Positions 1 to 8,833 of a stretch of DNA of 64,000 bases are shown here, piece after piece (the stretch's first letter is position 1; each line of letters begins with the position of its first letter). The DNA is taken from assembly GCA_015068305.1 (NCBI GenBank), contig SVKV01000004.1, positions 41,915 through 105,914 on the forward strand. The letters are read 5' to 3'. Position numbers and translations under genes: made by a program. The notes under the pieces were generated by a model, which saw nothing but the letters and a program-made list of their open reading frames with translations, made no database searches and was not told the DNA's origin. This stretch comes from Oscillospiraceae bacterium (GTDB lineage: Bacteria; Bacillota; Clostridia; Oscillospirales; Oscillospiraceae).

Positions 1-225
1 CAGGGCAGCCAGATGGGCCGATTCAGAGATTTCCAGACCGGTCACATGACAGGTGCTGTCCTTGGCGCACAGCGCAAGGCCCAATGTGCCGCAGCCGGAG
101 CCCAGGTCCAGAACATCTGCATTCCGGCGCAGCTTTACAAAATGGGCCAGCACCATGGAATCGGTGCTTAAGGGGAAGGCTCCGTCACACAGCTGCAGCG
201 TCAGACCGCCGGGCAAGTACTCCAT
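1..225 (-). CDS. TrmN6-like class I methyltransferase, partial (runs off left edge)
   Basis: Only the first 75 codons are in the window. They read as the N-terminus of a Rossmann-fold SAM-dependent methyltransferase: motif I is DLGSGCGTLGLAL at about residues 43-55, and the preceding PLSTDSMVLAHF stretch is typical of the TrmN6/YfiC group, which methylates A37 of tRNA1(Val). The ATG at 225 is chosen because GGAGG lies 5 nt upstream; an in-frame ATG at 237 lacks a ribosome site. The catalytic NPPY motif would lie outside the window, so the tRNA substrate is inferred from family resemblance only. Related N6-adenine or PrmC-like enzymes remain possible. Confidence 0.7.
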   Translation of the reverse strand, partial: MEYLPGGLTLQLCDGAFPLSTDSMVLAHFVKLRRNADVLDLGSGCGTLGLALCAKDSTCHVTGLEISESAHLAAL

Positions 226-252
226 AATAACCTCCATCCGGATAGAAAATCA

Positions 253-275
253 GCCTGCGCAGAGAATGCGCAGGC
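253..275 (-). terminator. Rho-independent terminator after ferredoxin
   Basis: A perfect 9-bp stem (253-261 with 267-275) and 5-nt loop are followed on the minus strand by an ATTTT run. It lies just downstream of the ferredoxin stop. Confidence 0.75.
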
Positions 276-295
276 CGAGTTCGTGTTCAGAAGAA

Positions 296-466
296 TTAGC
301 CTTCCTCGATAGCTTCAGCGGGGCACTGGTCAGCGCAAGCACCGCAGGAGACGCAGACATCGGGATCGATGACGTACTTGTCTTCGCCTTCAGAGATAGC
401 CTCGACGGGGCACTGGTCAGCACAAGCGCCGCACTTGACGCAAGCGTCGGTGATATTGTAAGCCAT
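296..466 (-). CDS. 2[4Fe-4S] ferredoxin
   Basis: This 56-residue protein is a clostridial-type bacterial ferredoxin, a soluble low-potential electron carrier. Two CxxCxxCxxxCP motifs are visible: C9, C12, C15, C19 and C38, C41, C44, C48. Each supplies three ligands to one cubane and one to the other, the classic pseudo-twofold fold. The ATG at 466 is preceded by GGAGG with good spacing; an upstream in-frame start at 499 has none and would add an unlikely tail. It is monocistronic, with its own terminator. Its redox partners are not shown by the neighbourhood. Confidence 0.95.
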   Translation of the reverse strand: MAYNITDACVKCGACADQCPVEAISEGEDKYVIDPDVCVSCGACADQCPAEAIEEG

Positions 467-522
467 GATATTACCTCCATATATGTTGTATAATAGCACG
501 CTAACTTAATAACGTTATGTCT

Positions 523-550
523 ATCATAGCATGTATTTCCAAAATTGCAA
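523..550 (-). promoter_or_regulatory. Candidate promoter of the ferredoxin gene
   Basis: On the minus strand TTGCAA (545-550) and TATGAT (523-528) are separated by 16 nt, about 55 nt upstream of the start codon. Confidence 0.4.
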
Positions 551-622
551 TTCCTTTTTTCAAAAGTCTTGTATATTTTTTTGGTACCGGGGTGAGAATT
601 TTCCTCATGGAGGTGAGGCCTC

Positions 623-2941
623 ATGCGTTACGATACGGAATCGGCGGAGCTGATCCGCCGGGCAGGAGCCAAGGCCCGGCAGCTGGGACACAGCTATGTC
701 AGCAGCGCCCATCTGCTGCTTGCCCTGGCACAGCAGCGCGGTCATGCGGGTAATATTCTCAGAGGATTCGGGCTGAAAGCAGCCGTGGCGGAGGATATGA
801 CAGCGATCCTTTACGGGAAGGGCACGCCGGAACTGCCGCTGCCTCAGGGCATGACGGCGGAACTGCGGCTGATTCTCCAGGGGGCGGCGGAGGAGGCCCG
901 GACCCAGAACCGAAACCGGATCAGCACCGGGCATATTCTGCTTTCGCTGGCCCGGCGGGAGGGCAGTGCTGCGGGAAAACTGCTGACATATAACGGAATT
1001 GCCGCCGATGTGCTTTTTTCGGCAGCGGTGGAGCAGATGAAATCGGGAAAAAACATGGCGGACAGGAGGACGGTCAATATGAAACTGCTGGAACAATTCG
1101 CGGAGGACCTGATCCAAAAGGCAGGCTCCATGGAGCCGGTGATCGGCCGGGAAAAGGAAATTGATCTGGTCATCGGGATCCTTTGCCGGAAGAATAAAAA
1201 CAATCCGGCCCTGGTGGGAGAGCCCGGTGTGGGCAAGACGGCCATTGCCGAGGGGCTGGCCCAGCGGATGGCGGTGGGGAATGTACCGCCGCAGCTGAAG
1301 GAAAAAAGGCTGTTCAGTCTGAATATGGCCAATCTGGTAGCCGGGACCAAATACCGGGGAGAGTTTGAGGAACGGCTCCGGGATGTGCTCAATGAGATCC
1401 GCCGCAGCGGAGATGTGATTTTGTTTGTGGACGAAATGCACACCATTGTGGGGGCCGGTGCGGCAGAGGGCGCCATCGATGCGGCCAATATCTTCAAGCC
1501 CGCTCTGGGCCGGGGAGAGCTGCAGATGCTGGGCGCCACCACCCTGGACGAATACCGCCGGTATATCGAGAAAGATCCGGCGCTGGAGCGGCGGTTCCGG
1601 CCGGTGAAGGTGGAGGAGCCCTCAAAGGATGCGGTGATGGCCATCCTCCAGGGTCTGAAGCCGGGACTGGAGCGGCATCACCGGCTGAAAATCTGCGAGG
1701 AAGCCCTGTCGGAAGCAATCCGGCTGTCGGTGCGCTACCTGCCGGATCTGTATCTGCCGGACAAGGCCATCGACCTGCTGGATGAGGCTGCGGCTCGGGT
1801 CAGAATGGAGGAATCCGCCGGAGGCAGAAACAGCACCGCAAGACTGGAACTGGAACAGGAGCTTCACGATGCGGTGAAGGAGAGCCGGTTTGAAAAGGCT
1901 GCGGAGCTGCGGGATAAAATGCAGAAAATGGTAGCCCACGGCAGCGAAGGCCGCCGGGGAAAATCCGTCACCGGAAATGACGTTGCCCGGGCAGTATCTG
2001 CCAGAACCGGGATCCCGGTGGGAAAACTGACAGCCGGCGAGCGGCAGCGGCTGCTGAAGCTGGAAGATTATCTGTCACAGCAGGTGGTGGGCCAGAAGGA
2101 GGCGGTACGGGCCGTGGCAGAGGCCCTGCGCCGGGGTTATTCCGGGATCCGGGATGAAAACCGGCCCATTGCCTGCATGATGTTCACAGGCCCCACCGGT
2201 GTGGGAAAAACGGAGCTGTGCCGCTGTCTGGCTGAGGAGATGTTCGGCAGCCGGGAGGCTATGATCCGGCTGGATATGTCGGAATATATGGAAAAGCATG
2301 CGGTGGCCCGGCTGATCGGAGCGCCTCCCGGCTATGTTGGCTATGAAGAAGGAGGCAAGCTGACGGAGGCGGTGCGCCGCAGACCCTACTGCCTGGTGCT
2401 GCTGGATGAGCTGGAAAAGGCCCACCCGGATATTGCGGGAATCCTGCTGCAGATCATGGAGGAGGGTTGCCTGACGGATTCCCGGGGCCGGTCTGTCAGC
2501 TTCAAAAATGCCATCGTGGTGATGACCTCCAATGTGGGCAGCGAGGTCCGGGGCGAGGGCCTGGGATTCCGGCCCACGGGGCGCAATGCGGAAATGGACG
2601 GGGCGCTGCGCCAGGCCTTTACGCCGGAATTTCTGGGGCGGCTGGACCGGATGGTTCATTTTGAAGCCCTGGGGGAGGATGCCATGGAAACCATAGCCCG
2701 GAAGTATCTGACGCTGCTCCAGTCCCGGACGGCGGTGCTGGGAATCCAGCTTCAGCTGCCGGAGGATCTTGCTTCCCGGCTGGGAAAAACCGGAAAGGGA
2801 AAGGGCGGTGCCCGGGCGCTGCGGCGGCTGGTTCAGGAGCGGGTGGAGGGGCCTCTGGCGGCTTTCCTTCTGAGCTGCAGCCGGAAGCCCGGAAAGATAT
2901 TTGCCAGTATGGAGGGTGAAACAGTCCGCTTTCAATGCTGA
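623..2941 (+). CDS. clpC: ClpC-type AAA+ unfoldase (ATP-dependent Clp protease ATPase subunit)
   Basis: This 772-residue class I Hsp100 unfolds substrates for ClpP. It shows a double Clp N domain (about 1-140), a first AAA+ module with Walker A GEPGVGKT (199-206) and Walker B ending FVDE (268-271), a UVR-like helical segment near 411-437, and a second AAA+ module with Walker A GPTGVGKT (523-530), LVLLDE (591-596) and the GYVGYEEGG pore loop (570-578). The short UVR linker instead of a long ClpB coiled coil supports ClpC over ClpB, although it is somewhat shorter than typical ClpC (about 810). The start has GGAGGTGAGG upstream. No ctsR, mcsA or mcsB is adjacent, unlike the Bacillus operon, and I see no clear CtsR box. 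Confidence 0.93.
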   Translation: MRYDTESAELIRRAGAKARQLGHSYVSSAHLLLALAQQRGHAGNILRGFGLKAAVAEDMTAILYGKGTPELPLPQGMTAELRLILQGAAEEARTQNRNRISTGHILLSLARREGSAAGKLLTYNGIAADVLFSAAVEQMKSGKNMADRRTVNMKLLEQFAEDLIQKAGSMEPVIGREKEIDLVIGILCRKNKNNPALVGEPGVGKTAIAEGLAQRMAVGNVPPQLKEKRLFSLNMANLVAGTKYRGEFEERLRDVLNEIRRSGDVILFVDEMHTIVGAGAAEGAIDAANIFKPALGRGELQMLGATTLDEYRRYIEKDPALERRFRPVKVEEPSKDAVMAILQGLKPGLERHHRLKICEEALSEAIRLSVRYLPDLYLPDKAIDLLDEAAARVRMEESAGGRNSTARLELEQELHDAVKESRFEKAAELRDKMQKMVAHGSEGRRGKSVTGNDVARAVSARTGIPVGKLTAGERQRLLKLEDYLSQQVVGQKEAVRAVAEALRRGYSGIRDENRPIACMMFTGPTGVGKTELCRCLAEEMFGSREAMIRLDMSEYMEKHAVARLIGAPPGYVGYEEGGKLTEAVRRRPYCLVLLDELEKAHPDIAGILLQIMEEGCLTDSRGRSVSFKNAIVVMTSNVGSEVRGEGLGFRPTGRNAEMDGALRQAFTPEFLGRLDRMVHFEALGEDAMETIARKYLTLLQSRTAVLGIQLQLPEDLASRLGKTGKGKGGARALRRLVQERVEGPLAAFLLSCSRKPGKIFASMEGETVRFQC

Positions 2942-3020
2942 TATAATAGAACAAGTGTTTGGAAAATTGAGAATTCAGGGGATTTCATGGAGATTTTTGA
3001 AAAAAAACCGGGAAAAAAGA

Positions 3021-3049
3021 TTGATTTTTTCAACTGGTGGTATTATAAT
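3021..3049 (+). promoter_or_regulatory. dcw cluster promoter
   Basis: TTGATT (3021-3026), a 17-nt spacer and a consensus TATAAT (3044-3049) form a strong SigA-type promoter. Expected transcription start is near 3056, on the first MraZ box. Confidence 0.8.
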
Positions 3050-3055
3050 GGAGCA

Positions 3056-3081
3056 AAAGTGTAGCAAAGTGGAGTAAAGTG
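3056..3081 (+). promoter_or_regulatory. MraZ boxes (three AAAGTG repeats)
   Basis: AAAGTG occurs at 3056-3061, 3066-3071 and 3076-3081, exactly 10 bp apart and so on one DNA face. MraZ regulators are known to bind short tandem GTG-containing repeats upstream of their own gene. The array overlaps the expected transcription start and sits just before the mraZ ribosome site, which implies autoregulation of the dcw operon. Confidence 0.8.
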
Positions 3082-3097
3082 GAATGGAGGTGAGCCG

Positions 3098-3526
3098 ATG
3101 ATCGGAAAATACGCCGCAAAACTGGACGACAAGAACCGTCTGTTTGTGCCTGCAAAGCTGCGAAGCGAGCTGGGGGAGGATTTCTATGTGACCCTGGGCG
3201 TCAATTGCGGTCACCGCTGCCTCACTGTCTATACCGCCGCAGAGTGGCAGACCTTAAGTGACAACTTCAACGCCCTGAGCCTTGCTCAGCGGTCCGGTGC
3301 CACCAGCTTGATTTTTATGAATGCCAATCAGTGCACCCCCGACAAACAGTTCCGCTTCGGACTGACCCAGAACCTCATTGATTATGCCGGCATCGACCGG
3401 GAAGTGGTGATCGTGGGCCGGGCCGGCCAGGCAGAGATCTGGGATGCTGGGGAATTTGCATCCTTTGAGGCGGAGAACCTGTCTCCCGAAAAACTGCTTG
3501 CATCTCTGGAGGCCATCGGACTATGA
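3098..3526 (+). CDS. mraZ: Transcriptional regulator MraZ
   Basis: MraZ is an AbrB-fold (SpoVT-AbrB superfamily) DNA-binding regulator that heads dcw operons and controls them. The 142-residue length matches the family. The duplicated domains each carry the DxxxR signature: DDKNR near residues 10-14 and DKQFR near 83-87. GGAGGTG precedes the ATG. It overlaps rsmH by 4 nt (ATGA), so the two are translationally coupled. The three AAAGTG boxes immediately upstream are its likely operator. Confidence 0.96.
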   Translation: MIGKYAAKLDDKNRLFVPAKLRSELGEDFYVTLGVNCGHRCLTVYTAAEWQTLSDNFNALSLAQRSGATSLIFMNANQCTPDKQFRFGLTQNLIDYAGIDREVVIVGRAGQAEIWDAGEFASFEAENLSPEKLLASLEAIGL

Positions 3527-4458
3527 CAGATTTTCATCATGTGAGCGTGCTTCTGGACGAATGTCTGGAAGGACTTGATATCAAACCCGAGGGCATTTAT
3601 GTGGACGGCACCCTGGGCGGTGCGGGCCACTCGAGCCAGATTGCAAAGCGGCTGACCACCGGCCGTCTCATCGGCATTGACCGGGATCCGGTTGCGCTGA
3701 AGGCGGCAGGGGAGCGACTGGCACCCTTCGGTGACCGGGTGACCCTGGTCCACTCCAATTTCTGCGAAATTGCGCAGGTTCTAAAGAGCCTGAATATTGA
3801 CGGCGTGGACGGCATTTTGCTGGATCTGGGTGTTTCTTCCCCTCAGCTGGATGACGGGAGCCGTGGCTTTTCCTATATGGCGGATGCGCCTCTGGATATG
3901 CGCATGAACAGCGAGGATATGCTGTCCGCCCACGATGTGGTAAATACCTGGAGCTTTGAGGAACTGAAGCGGATCCTCTATGACTACGGCGAAGAGCGCT
4001 ATGCCCCCCGGATCGCCTCTGCCATCTGCAGCCGCCGGGAGGTAAAACCCATCGAAACCACCCTGGAACTGGTGGATATCATCCGGGGAGCCATGCCCGC
4101 TGCTGCGCTGAGAGAAAAACAGCACCCGGCCAAGCGGAGCTTCCAGGCCATCCGCATTGCGGTCAATGACGAGCTTGGAAGTGTGGAAAAAGTGATGCGC
4201 GATGCCATTCCCTGCCTGAATCCCGGCGGACGGCTGGCGGTGATCACATTCCATTCTCTGGAAGACAGAATTGTAAAGAACGCGATGGCGGAGGCAGCCA
4301 AGGGCTGCACCTGTCCGCCCAGTTTCCCGGTTTGCGTCTGCGGCAAGAAGCCCCTTGTGAAGCTTATCAGCCGCAAGCCCATCGTTTCCGGCGAGATGGA
4401 GCTGGAGCGCAATCCCCGGGCCCGCAGCGCCAAGCTGCGCATCTGCGAAAAGATATAG
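3523..4458 (+). CDS. rsmH: 16S rRNA m4C1402 methyltransferase RsmH
   Basis: RsmH (MraW) N4-methylates C1402 of 16S rRNA with SAM, near the ribosomal P site. The 311-residue length is normal. The N-terminus has the family signature HVSVLLDECLEGL, followed by the SAM motif DGTLGGAGHS (about 29-38), and later LDLGVSSPQLD and the C-terminal ITFHSLEDRIVK. It starts inside the mraZ stop (ATGA), the usual dcw arrangement, and is expressed from the MraZ-box promoter. Confidence 0.97.
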   Translation: MTDFHHVSVLLDECLEGLDIKPEGIYVDGTLGGAGHSSQIAKRLTTGRLIGIDRDPVALKAAGERLAPFGDRVTLVHSNFCEIAQVLKSLNIDGVDGILLDLGVSSPQLDDGSRGFSYMADAPLDMRMNSEDMLSAHDVVNTWSFEELKRILYDYGEERYAPRIASAICSRREVKPIETTLELVDIIRGAMPAAALREKQHPAKRSFQAIRIAVNDELGSVEKVMRDAIPCLNPGGRLAVITFHSLEDRIVKNAMAEAAKGCTCPPSFPVCVCGKKPLVKLISRKPIVSGEMELERNPRARSAKLRICEKI

Positions 4459-4485
4459 TCCCTTTTTTGGAAGGAAGTAAGAGTC

Positions 4486-4959
4486 ATGGTCAAAAAGCCT
4501 GATATTCAGTATATTGATAAATTCTATGTCCACGGCAGCGAAGCCCGTGTGCTGGAACTGAAGCCCAAAAAGCGCATCATCAAGACGGTCCTGCCTCTGA
4601 CAGCTCCGGATCATACCGTGAAGATTGCGGTGGATCCTGTGGCAATCTGCGGCATTGTGGTGGCTGTTGCGATGCTGGTGCTGATGATCATGGGTACGGT
4701 CCGGTATGCAGGTGTCTGCCGCCAGTATCAGGCCATGATGGACTATGTGGTCACCGTTCAGAATGAAAACGTATCGCTGAATCAGACCTATGAAGACGGA
4801 TACGATCTGGCAGACATCGAAGCGAAGGCGTTGGCCCTGGGCATGATTCCCAAGGCAGAGGCCCAGGTGATCCAGGTGGATGCCGGGGTGCCCCAGAGAG
4901 CACCGGAAATGACCTTCTGGGAGGAAATGCGCTGGCTGTTGGGGGGCCTGTTTGCATAA
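4486..4959 (+). CDS. FtsL-like division protein
   Basis: A 157-residue bitopic membrane protein in the ftsL position between rsmH and the division PBP. It has a basic cytoplasmic N-terminus, one membrane helix at about 52-72 and an extracytoplasmic helical region with QNENVSLNQTYEDGYDLADIEAKALALGM, typical of FtsL/DivIC septum-formation proteins (quoted segment is split: QNENVSLNQTYEDG then YDLADIEAKALALGM). FtsL proteins form a trimer with FtsB and FtsQ that recruits and activates FtsW-FtsI. FtsL sequences are poorly conserved, so the call rests on topology plus position. A purine-rich GGAAGG precedes the start. Confidence 0.75.
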   Translation: MVKKPDIQYIDKFYVHGSEARVLELKPKKRIIKTVLPLTAPDHTVKIAVDPVAICGIVVAVAMLVLMIMGTVRYAGVCRQYQAMMDYVVTVQNENVSLNQTYEDGYDLADIEAKALALGMIPKAEAQVIQVDAGVPQRAPEMTFWEEMRWLLGGLFA

Positions 4960-4996
4960 AGCGTTTTCCGGCCAATAGAATTAGGATAGCAGCTGC

Positions 4997-5031
4997 AATG
5001 GGCAGTGAGGGATCTCCCCTTGCTGCCCATT
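4997..5031 (+). other. Intercistronic hairpin between ftsL and the PBP gene
   Basis: A 9-bp perfect stem (4997-5005 with 5023-5031) encloses an inner GAGG/CCTC-type pairing in the only long gap (94 nt) of the upstream dcw operon. It lacks a T-tract, so it may be an attenuator or a processing site rather than a terminator. Confidence 0.5.
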
Positions 5032-5053
5032 TCCTAAGAAAGGGCCGGGATCT

Positions 5054-7351
5054 ATGGCAGGGAAATCGCATAAACGGGAAATCGGCCGCCTGCGGGCGGA
5101 TACAGGTCAGCATAACCGGATCATGCTTGTGATGGCAGTACTGGGAATACTGGCCTTTTTGCCTATCGGGGTCCGGCTGTACAGCCTGATGGTAACCCAG
5201 TACGATTATTATGCGAATCTGGCCCTGCGCAACCAGACCCGCACCACTGCGGTGGCTGCAGAGCGGGGCAATATCTACGACCGGAATATGAACATTCTGG
5301 CAAGCTCTGTGGGTGTGGAAAATGTGTACCTGGATCCCCATGAGCTGAAGCAGGCCCGGGAGGATATCGGTCAGATCAGCACGTTCCTCGGGGAGGTTCT
5401 GGACCGGGATCCTCAGTGGATCCAACAACAGGCGAAGGATTTTTCCAAACGCTACAAGCAGGTGGGCAGCCGGGTGGAGGAAGAAACGGCGGCAAAAATC
5501 CGGGCCTTTATCAATGAATATGAGATTGCGGGCATCCATCTGGAGCCGGGCTCCAGAAGAACCTATCCCTACGGCACGCTGGCGGCCCAGGTCATCGGAT
5601 TTACCAATGCTTCCGGCGACGGCTCCGAAGGGGTGGAGGCGGCCTATAACAGCTATCTTTCCGGCAGTGCCGGAAAAGTGATTACATCCAAGGGCAACAA
5701 TGAAATGGATATGCCCTTTTCCTATGAAAGATATGTCCGCAGCCGCCAGGGCTGCAGCGTGATTCTGACCCTGGATGCCACAGTCCAGGCTTGCCTGGAA
5801 AAACAGATGGAAGCAGCTGTTGACCGCTACGACGTGCAAAACGGCGCCTTCGGTCTGGTGATGCATGCCAAAACCGGAGAAATCCTGGCCATGGCCACCC
5901 TGGGAAATTATGACCCCAACAATTATCTGGAAATTGCCGACGGGGATACGGCGGCAAAACTGGAGCAGCTGAAACATAGTGACAGCGAAGCCTACCAAAA
6001 GGAACTGCGTGCAGCGCAGCTGAAGCAGTGGCGCAACCGGGTTCTTTCAGACGGCTATGAGCCGGGTTCCACCTTCAAGGTGCTGACCATGGCGGCGGCT
6101 CTGGACTGCGGTGCCATTGATCTGAACACCGGATTCCACTGCTCCGGTGCGGAGCAGATCCCGGGCAGAGCCCAGAAGCTCCACTGCTGGAGGGCCCAGG
6201 GCCACGGCCCGGAGCAGACACCCCAGGCCCTGCAGAATTCCTGCAACATTGCCTTTGCACACATTGCCCTGAAACTGGGCGGCGAACGTTTTTATGAATA
6301 CATTGAAAAATTCGGGATTCTGGAAAAAACCGGCATCGATCTGGCCGGGGAAAGCAAGGGGATCTTTTTTGACAAAGCACTGGTCACCGATACGGACAAA
6401 TGGGGGACAGCTTCCCTGACCTCCGGCTCCTTCGGCCAGACCTTCAAGATCACACCGCTGCAGCTGGTCCGGGCCATCGCATCGGTGGTCAACGGGGGAA
6501 ATCTGATGGAGCCCTACATCGTATCCGAAATACTGGATGCGGATGGCAACACAGTGCTGAAAGCGGAGCCCACGGTGGTGCGCCGGACCGTCAGCCCGGA
6601 AACCTCCGATACCATGAGAGGGCTGATTCAATCCGTTGTGGAAGAGGGGACCGCAAAAAATGCCCAGGTGGCTGGGTTCTCCATCGGCGGGAAAACCGGC
6701 ACCAGCGAGAAGATCGATGTCTTCGATGAGCAGGGGCAAAGGGTTTTAGATAAAATTGTTTCCTTCGTGGGTATTGCGCCAATGGAAAATCCGGAGTATA
6801 TTGTACTTGTGGCGCTGGATACCCCCAGCCGGACCACCGGAATCTATATTTCCGGCGGCGTCATGGCGGCACCTACGGTTGGTGCGGTGATGGCGGACAT
6901 CCTGCCCTATCTTGGGGTGGAGCGGCATTTCTCGGAAGAGGAGGCTGCCGGGCGGACCGTAACGGTGCCGGATCTGACAGGGCTGGCAGCACAGGAAGCA
7001 CAGCGCATACTGAAAGATCTTGGCCTCACCGCATCTTTTTCCGGAACGGAGGAAACTGTGACAGGTCAGATCCCGCAGCCGGGAGCTTTGATTCCCGGTG
7101 ACAGTCAGATGCTGGTATATCTGGGTGAGGATATCCCGGAAAGAATGGCGCAGGTGCCGGATTTTTCCGGTATGAACCGGCAGCAGGCTTCCGATGAAGC
7201 CGGGAAGCTGGGGCTGTACATTCTGGTTACCGGAAATCAGGAAGTTTCCACCCGGGTGGTCGCCACGGCCCAGAGCATCCCGGCAGGGGAAATGGCCCCG
7301 GCCGGAACCACGATACAATTGGAATTTACCGATACCGGCGCCCGGGACTGA
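5054..7351 (+). CDS. Class B penicillin-binding protein with two PASTA domains (FtsI/SpoVD type)
   Basis: A peptidoglycan DD-transpeptidase for septum or spore-cortex synthesis, 765 residues. It has an N-terminal membrane anchor (about 23-45), a class B dimerisation region (ERGNIYDRN at 70-78), and a transpeptidase with S339-TFK-342, SCN 396-398 and KTGT 547-550. Two C-terminal PASTA domains follow (about 638-700 and 703-762, each beginning VPDxxG or VPDFSG). Two PASTA domains resemble Bacillus PBP2B more than SpoVD, which has one, but both families sit in this position. It is followed by murE after 24 nt. Substrate partner is FtsW encoded downstream. Confidence 0.9.
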   Translation: MAGKSHKREIGRLRADTGQHNRIMLVMAVLGILAFLPIGVRLYSLMVTQYDYYANLALRNQTRTTAVAAERGNIYDRNMNILASSVGVENVYLDPHELKQAREDIGQISTFLGEVLDRDPQWIQQQAKDFSKRYKQVGSRVEEETAAKIRAFINEYEIAGIHLEPGSRRTYPYGTLAAQVIGFTNASGDGSEGVEAAYNSYLSGSAGKVITSKGNNEMDMPFSYERYVRSRQGCSVILTLDATVQACLEKQMEAAVDRYDVQNGAFGLVMHAKTGEILAMATLGNYDPNNYLEIADGDTAAKLEQLKHSDSEAYQKELRAAQLKQWRNRVLSDGYEPGSTFKVLTMAAALDCGAIDLNTGFHCSGAEQIPGRAQKLHCWRAQGHGPEQTPQALQNSCNIAFAHIALKLGGERFYEYIEKFGILEKTGIDLAGESKGIFFDKALVTDTDKWGTASLTSGSFGQTFKITPLQLVRAIASVVNGGNLMEPYIVSEILDADGNTVLKAEPTVVRRTVSPETSDTMRGLIQSVVEEGTAKNAQVAGFSIGGKTGTSEKIDVFDEQGQRVLDKIVSFVGIAPMENPEYIVLVALDTPSRTTGIYISGGVMAAPTVGAVMADILPYLGVERHFSEEEAAGRTVTVPDLTGLAAQEAQRILKDLGLTASFSGTEETVTGQIPQPGALIPGDSQMLVYLGEDIPERMAQVPDFSGMNRQQASDEAGKLGLYILVTGNQEVSTRVVATAQSIPAGEMAPAGTTIQLEFTDTGARD

Positions 7352-7375
7352 AGGGCACTGGGGAAGGAGTTACTT

Positions 7376-8827
7376 ATGAAACTGAAAGAATTACTGCAGG
7401 GCATCCAGGTGCTGGAGCTGAATGCGGATCCCGAACTGGAAATCGCATCCGTTGCCTATGACTCCCGGAAGGTGGAGAAGGGCGGTATGTTTGTGGCCAT
7501 TTCCGGCTTTACCTCCGACGGCAACCGCTTTATCCCCATGGCCATGGAAAAGGGCGCAGCTGTTGTTGTGACTGCCAGAAAACCCAAGTTGGAGGTTCCC
7601 TATGTACTGGTGGAAAATGACCGGCTGGCCCTGGCTCTGCTGGGCACCAATTTCTACGGCCATCCTGCAAAGGAAATGACCATGATCGGCATCACCGGCA
7701 CCAACGGCAAGACCTCCGTAACCCTGCTTTTAAAGCAGGTGCTGGAAGAGGTGCTGGGAGCCAAGGTGGGCCTCATCGGCACCATGGGTGCCATGGTGGG
7801 AGATGAGCACATCCCCTCCGAGCGCACCACCCCCGAAAGCTTTGAGCTCCAGGGCCTGTTTGCGAAAATGCGGGATGCAGGCTGCACCCATGTGGTGATG
7901 GAGGTTTCCTCCCATGCCCTGACCCTGGACCGGGTGGGCGGCATCCACTTTGACGTGGCAGCCTTCACCAATCTGACGGAGGATCATCTGGATTTCCACA
8001 AGACCATGGATGCCTACTGCGATGCAAAGGCCATGCTCTTTGAGCGCTGCAGCAAGGCTGTCATCAACGTCGACGACAGCTATGCCTGCCGGATGCTTGA
8101 CAAGGCCAGATGCCCCGTGGTTACGGCCTCTGTCCGGGGTAAGGGCAATCTGAATGCCAAAAATCTGCAGCTTCATGCAGAGGGCATCTGCTTTGAGGCT
8201 GCGCCTGTGATCGGCAAGAGCGTGGAAGTACAGCTCCCCATTCCCGGCAAGTTCACTGTTTACAATGCCCTCACCGTTCTGGGAATTGCCCGGAGCCTGG
8301 GCATTTCTCTGGAAAAGAGTGCACAGGCGCTGCAGAAGGCCAAGGGCGTCAAGGGCCGCATCGAGGTGGTTCCCACTCCCGGTAAGCCCTGGTCTGTCCT
8401 CATTGACTATGCCCACACCCCCGACGGCCTGGAAAACGTCCTCAGCTCTGTCAAGGACTTCTGCAAGGGCCGGGTGATCTCTGTCTTTGGCTGCGGCGGC
8501 GACCGGGATCCTATCAAGCGGCCCATTATGGGCGAGATCGGCGTCCGGCTGGCGGACTTTGCCATCATTACCTCTGATAACCCCAGAACCGAAGACCCCC
8601 TGGCCATCATCGATGACATCCTCAAGGGCGTGGATGCATCCATGGGCCCCTATGTTGTGGTACCGGAGAGAAGAACTGCCATCCGATATGCTATGGACAT
8701 TGCGAAAAAAGATGATATAATTGTACTGGCAGGAAAGGGCCATGAAACCTATCAGGAGATTCACGGTGTGAAATACCACCTGGATGAGCGCGAGGAGGTT
8801 GCTGCCCACCTGGCAGAAATGGGGTAA
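7376..8827 (+). CDS. murE: UDP-MurNAc-tripeptide ligase MurE (meso-DAP adding)
   Basis: Cytoplasmic Mur ligase that adds the third stem-peptide residue to UDP-MurNAc-L-Ala-D-Glu, 483 residues. The ATP-binding GTNGKT is at 108-113. Residues 401-404 are DNPR, which in characterised MurE enzymes selects meso-diaminopimelate over lysine, so the cell wall is predicted to be DAP type. GAAGGAG lies 6 nt before the ATG. murF begins 6 nt downstream. Confidence 0.97.
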   Translation: MKLKELLQGIQVLELNADPELEIASVAYDSRKVEKGGMFVAISGFTSDGNRFIPMAMEKGAAVVVTARKPKLEVPYVLVENDRLALALLGTNFYGHPAKEMTMIGITGTNGKTSVTLLLKQVLEEVLGAKVGLIGTMGAMVGDEHIPSERTTPESFELQGLFAKMRDAGCTHVVMEVSSHALTLDRVGGIHFDVAAFTNLTEDHLDFHKTMDAYCDAKAMLFERCSKAVINVDDSYACRMLDKARCPVVTASVRGKGNLNAKNLQLHAEGICFEAAPVIGKSVEVQLPIPGKFTVYNALTVLGIARSLGISLEKSAQALQKAKGVKGRIEVVPTPGKPWSVLIDYAHTPDGLENVLSSVKDFCKGRVISVFGCGGDRDPIKRPIMGEIGVRLADFAIITSDNPRTEDPLAIIDDILKGVDASMGPYVVVPERRTAIRYAMDIAKKDDIIVLAGKGHETYQEIHGVKYHLDEREEVAAHLAEMG

Positions 8828-8833
8828 ACTTTT

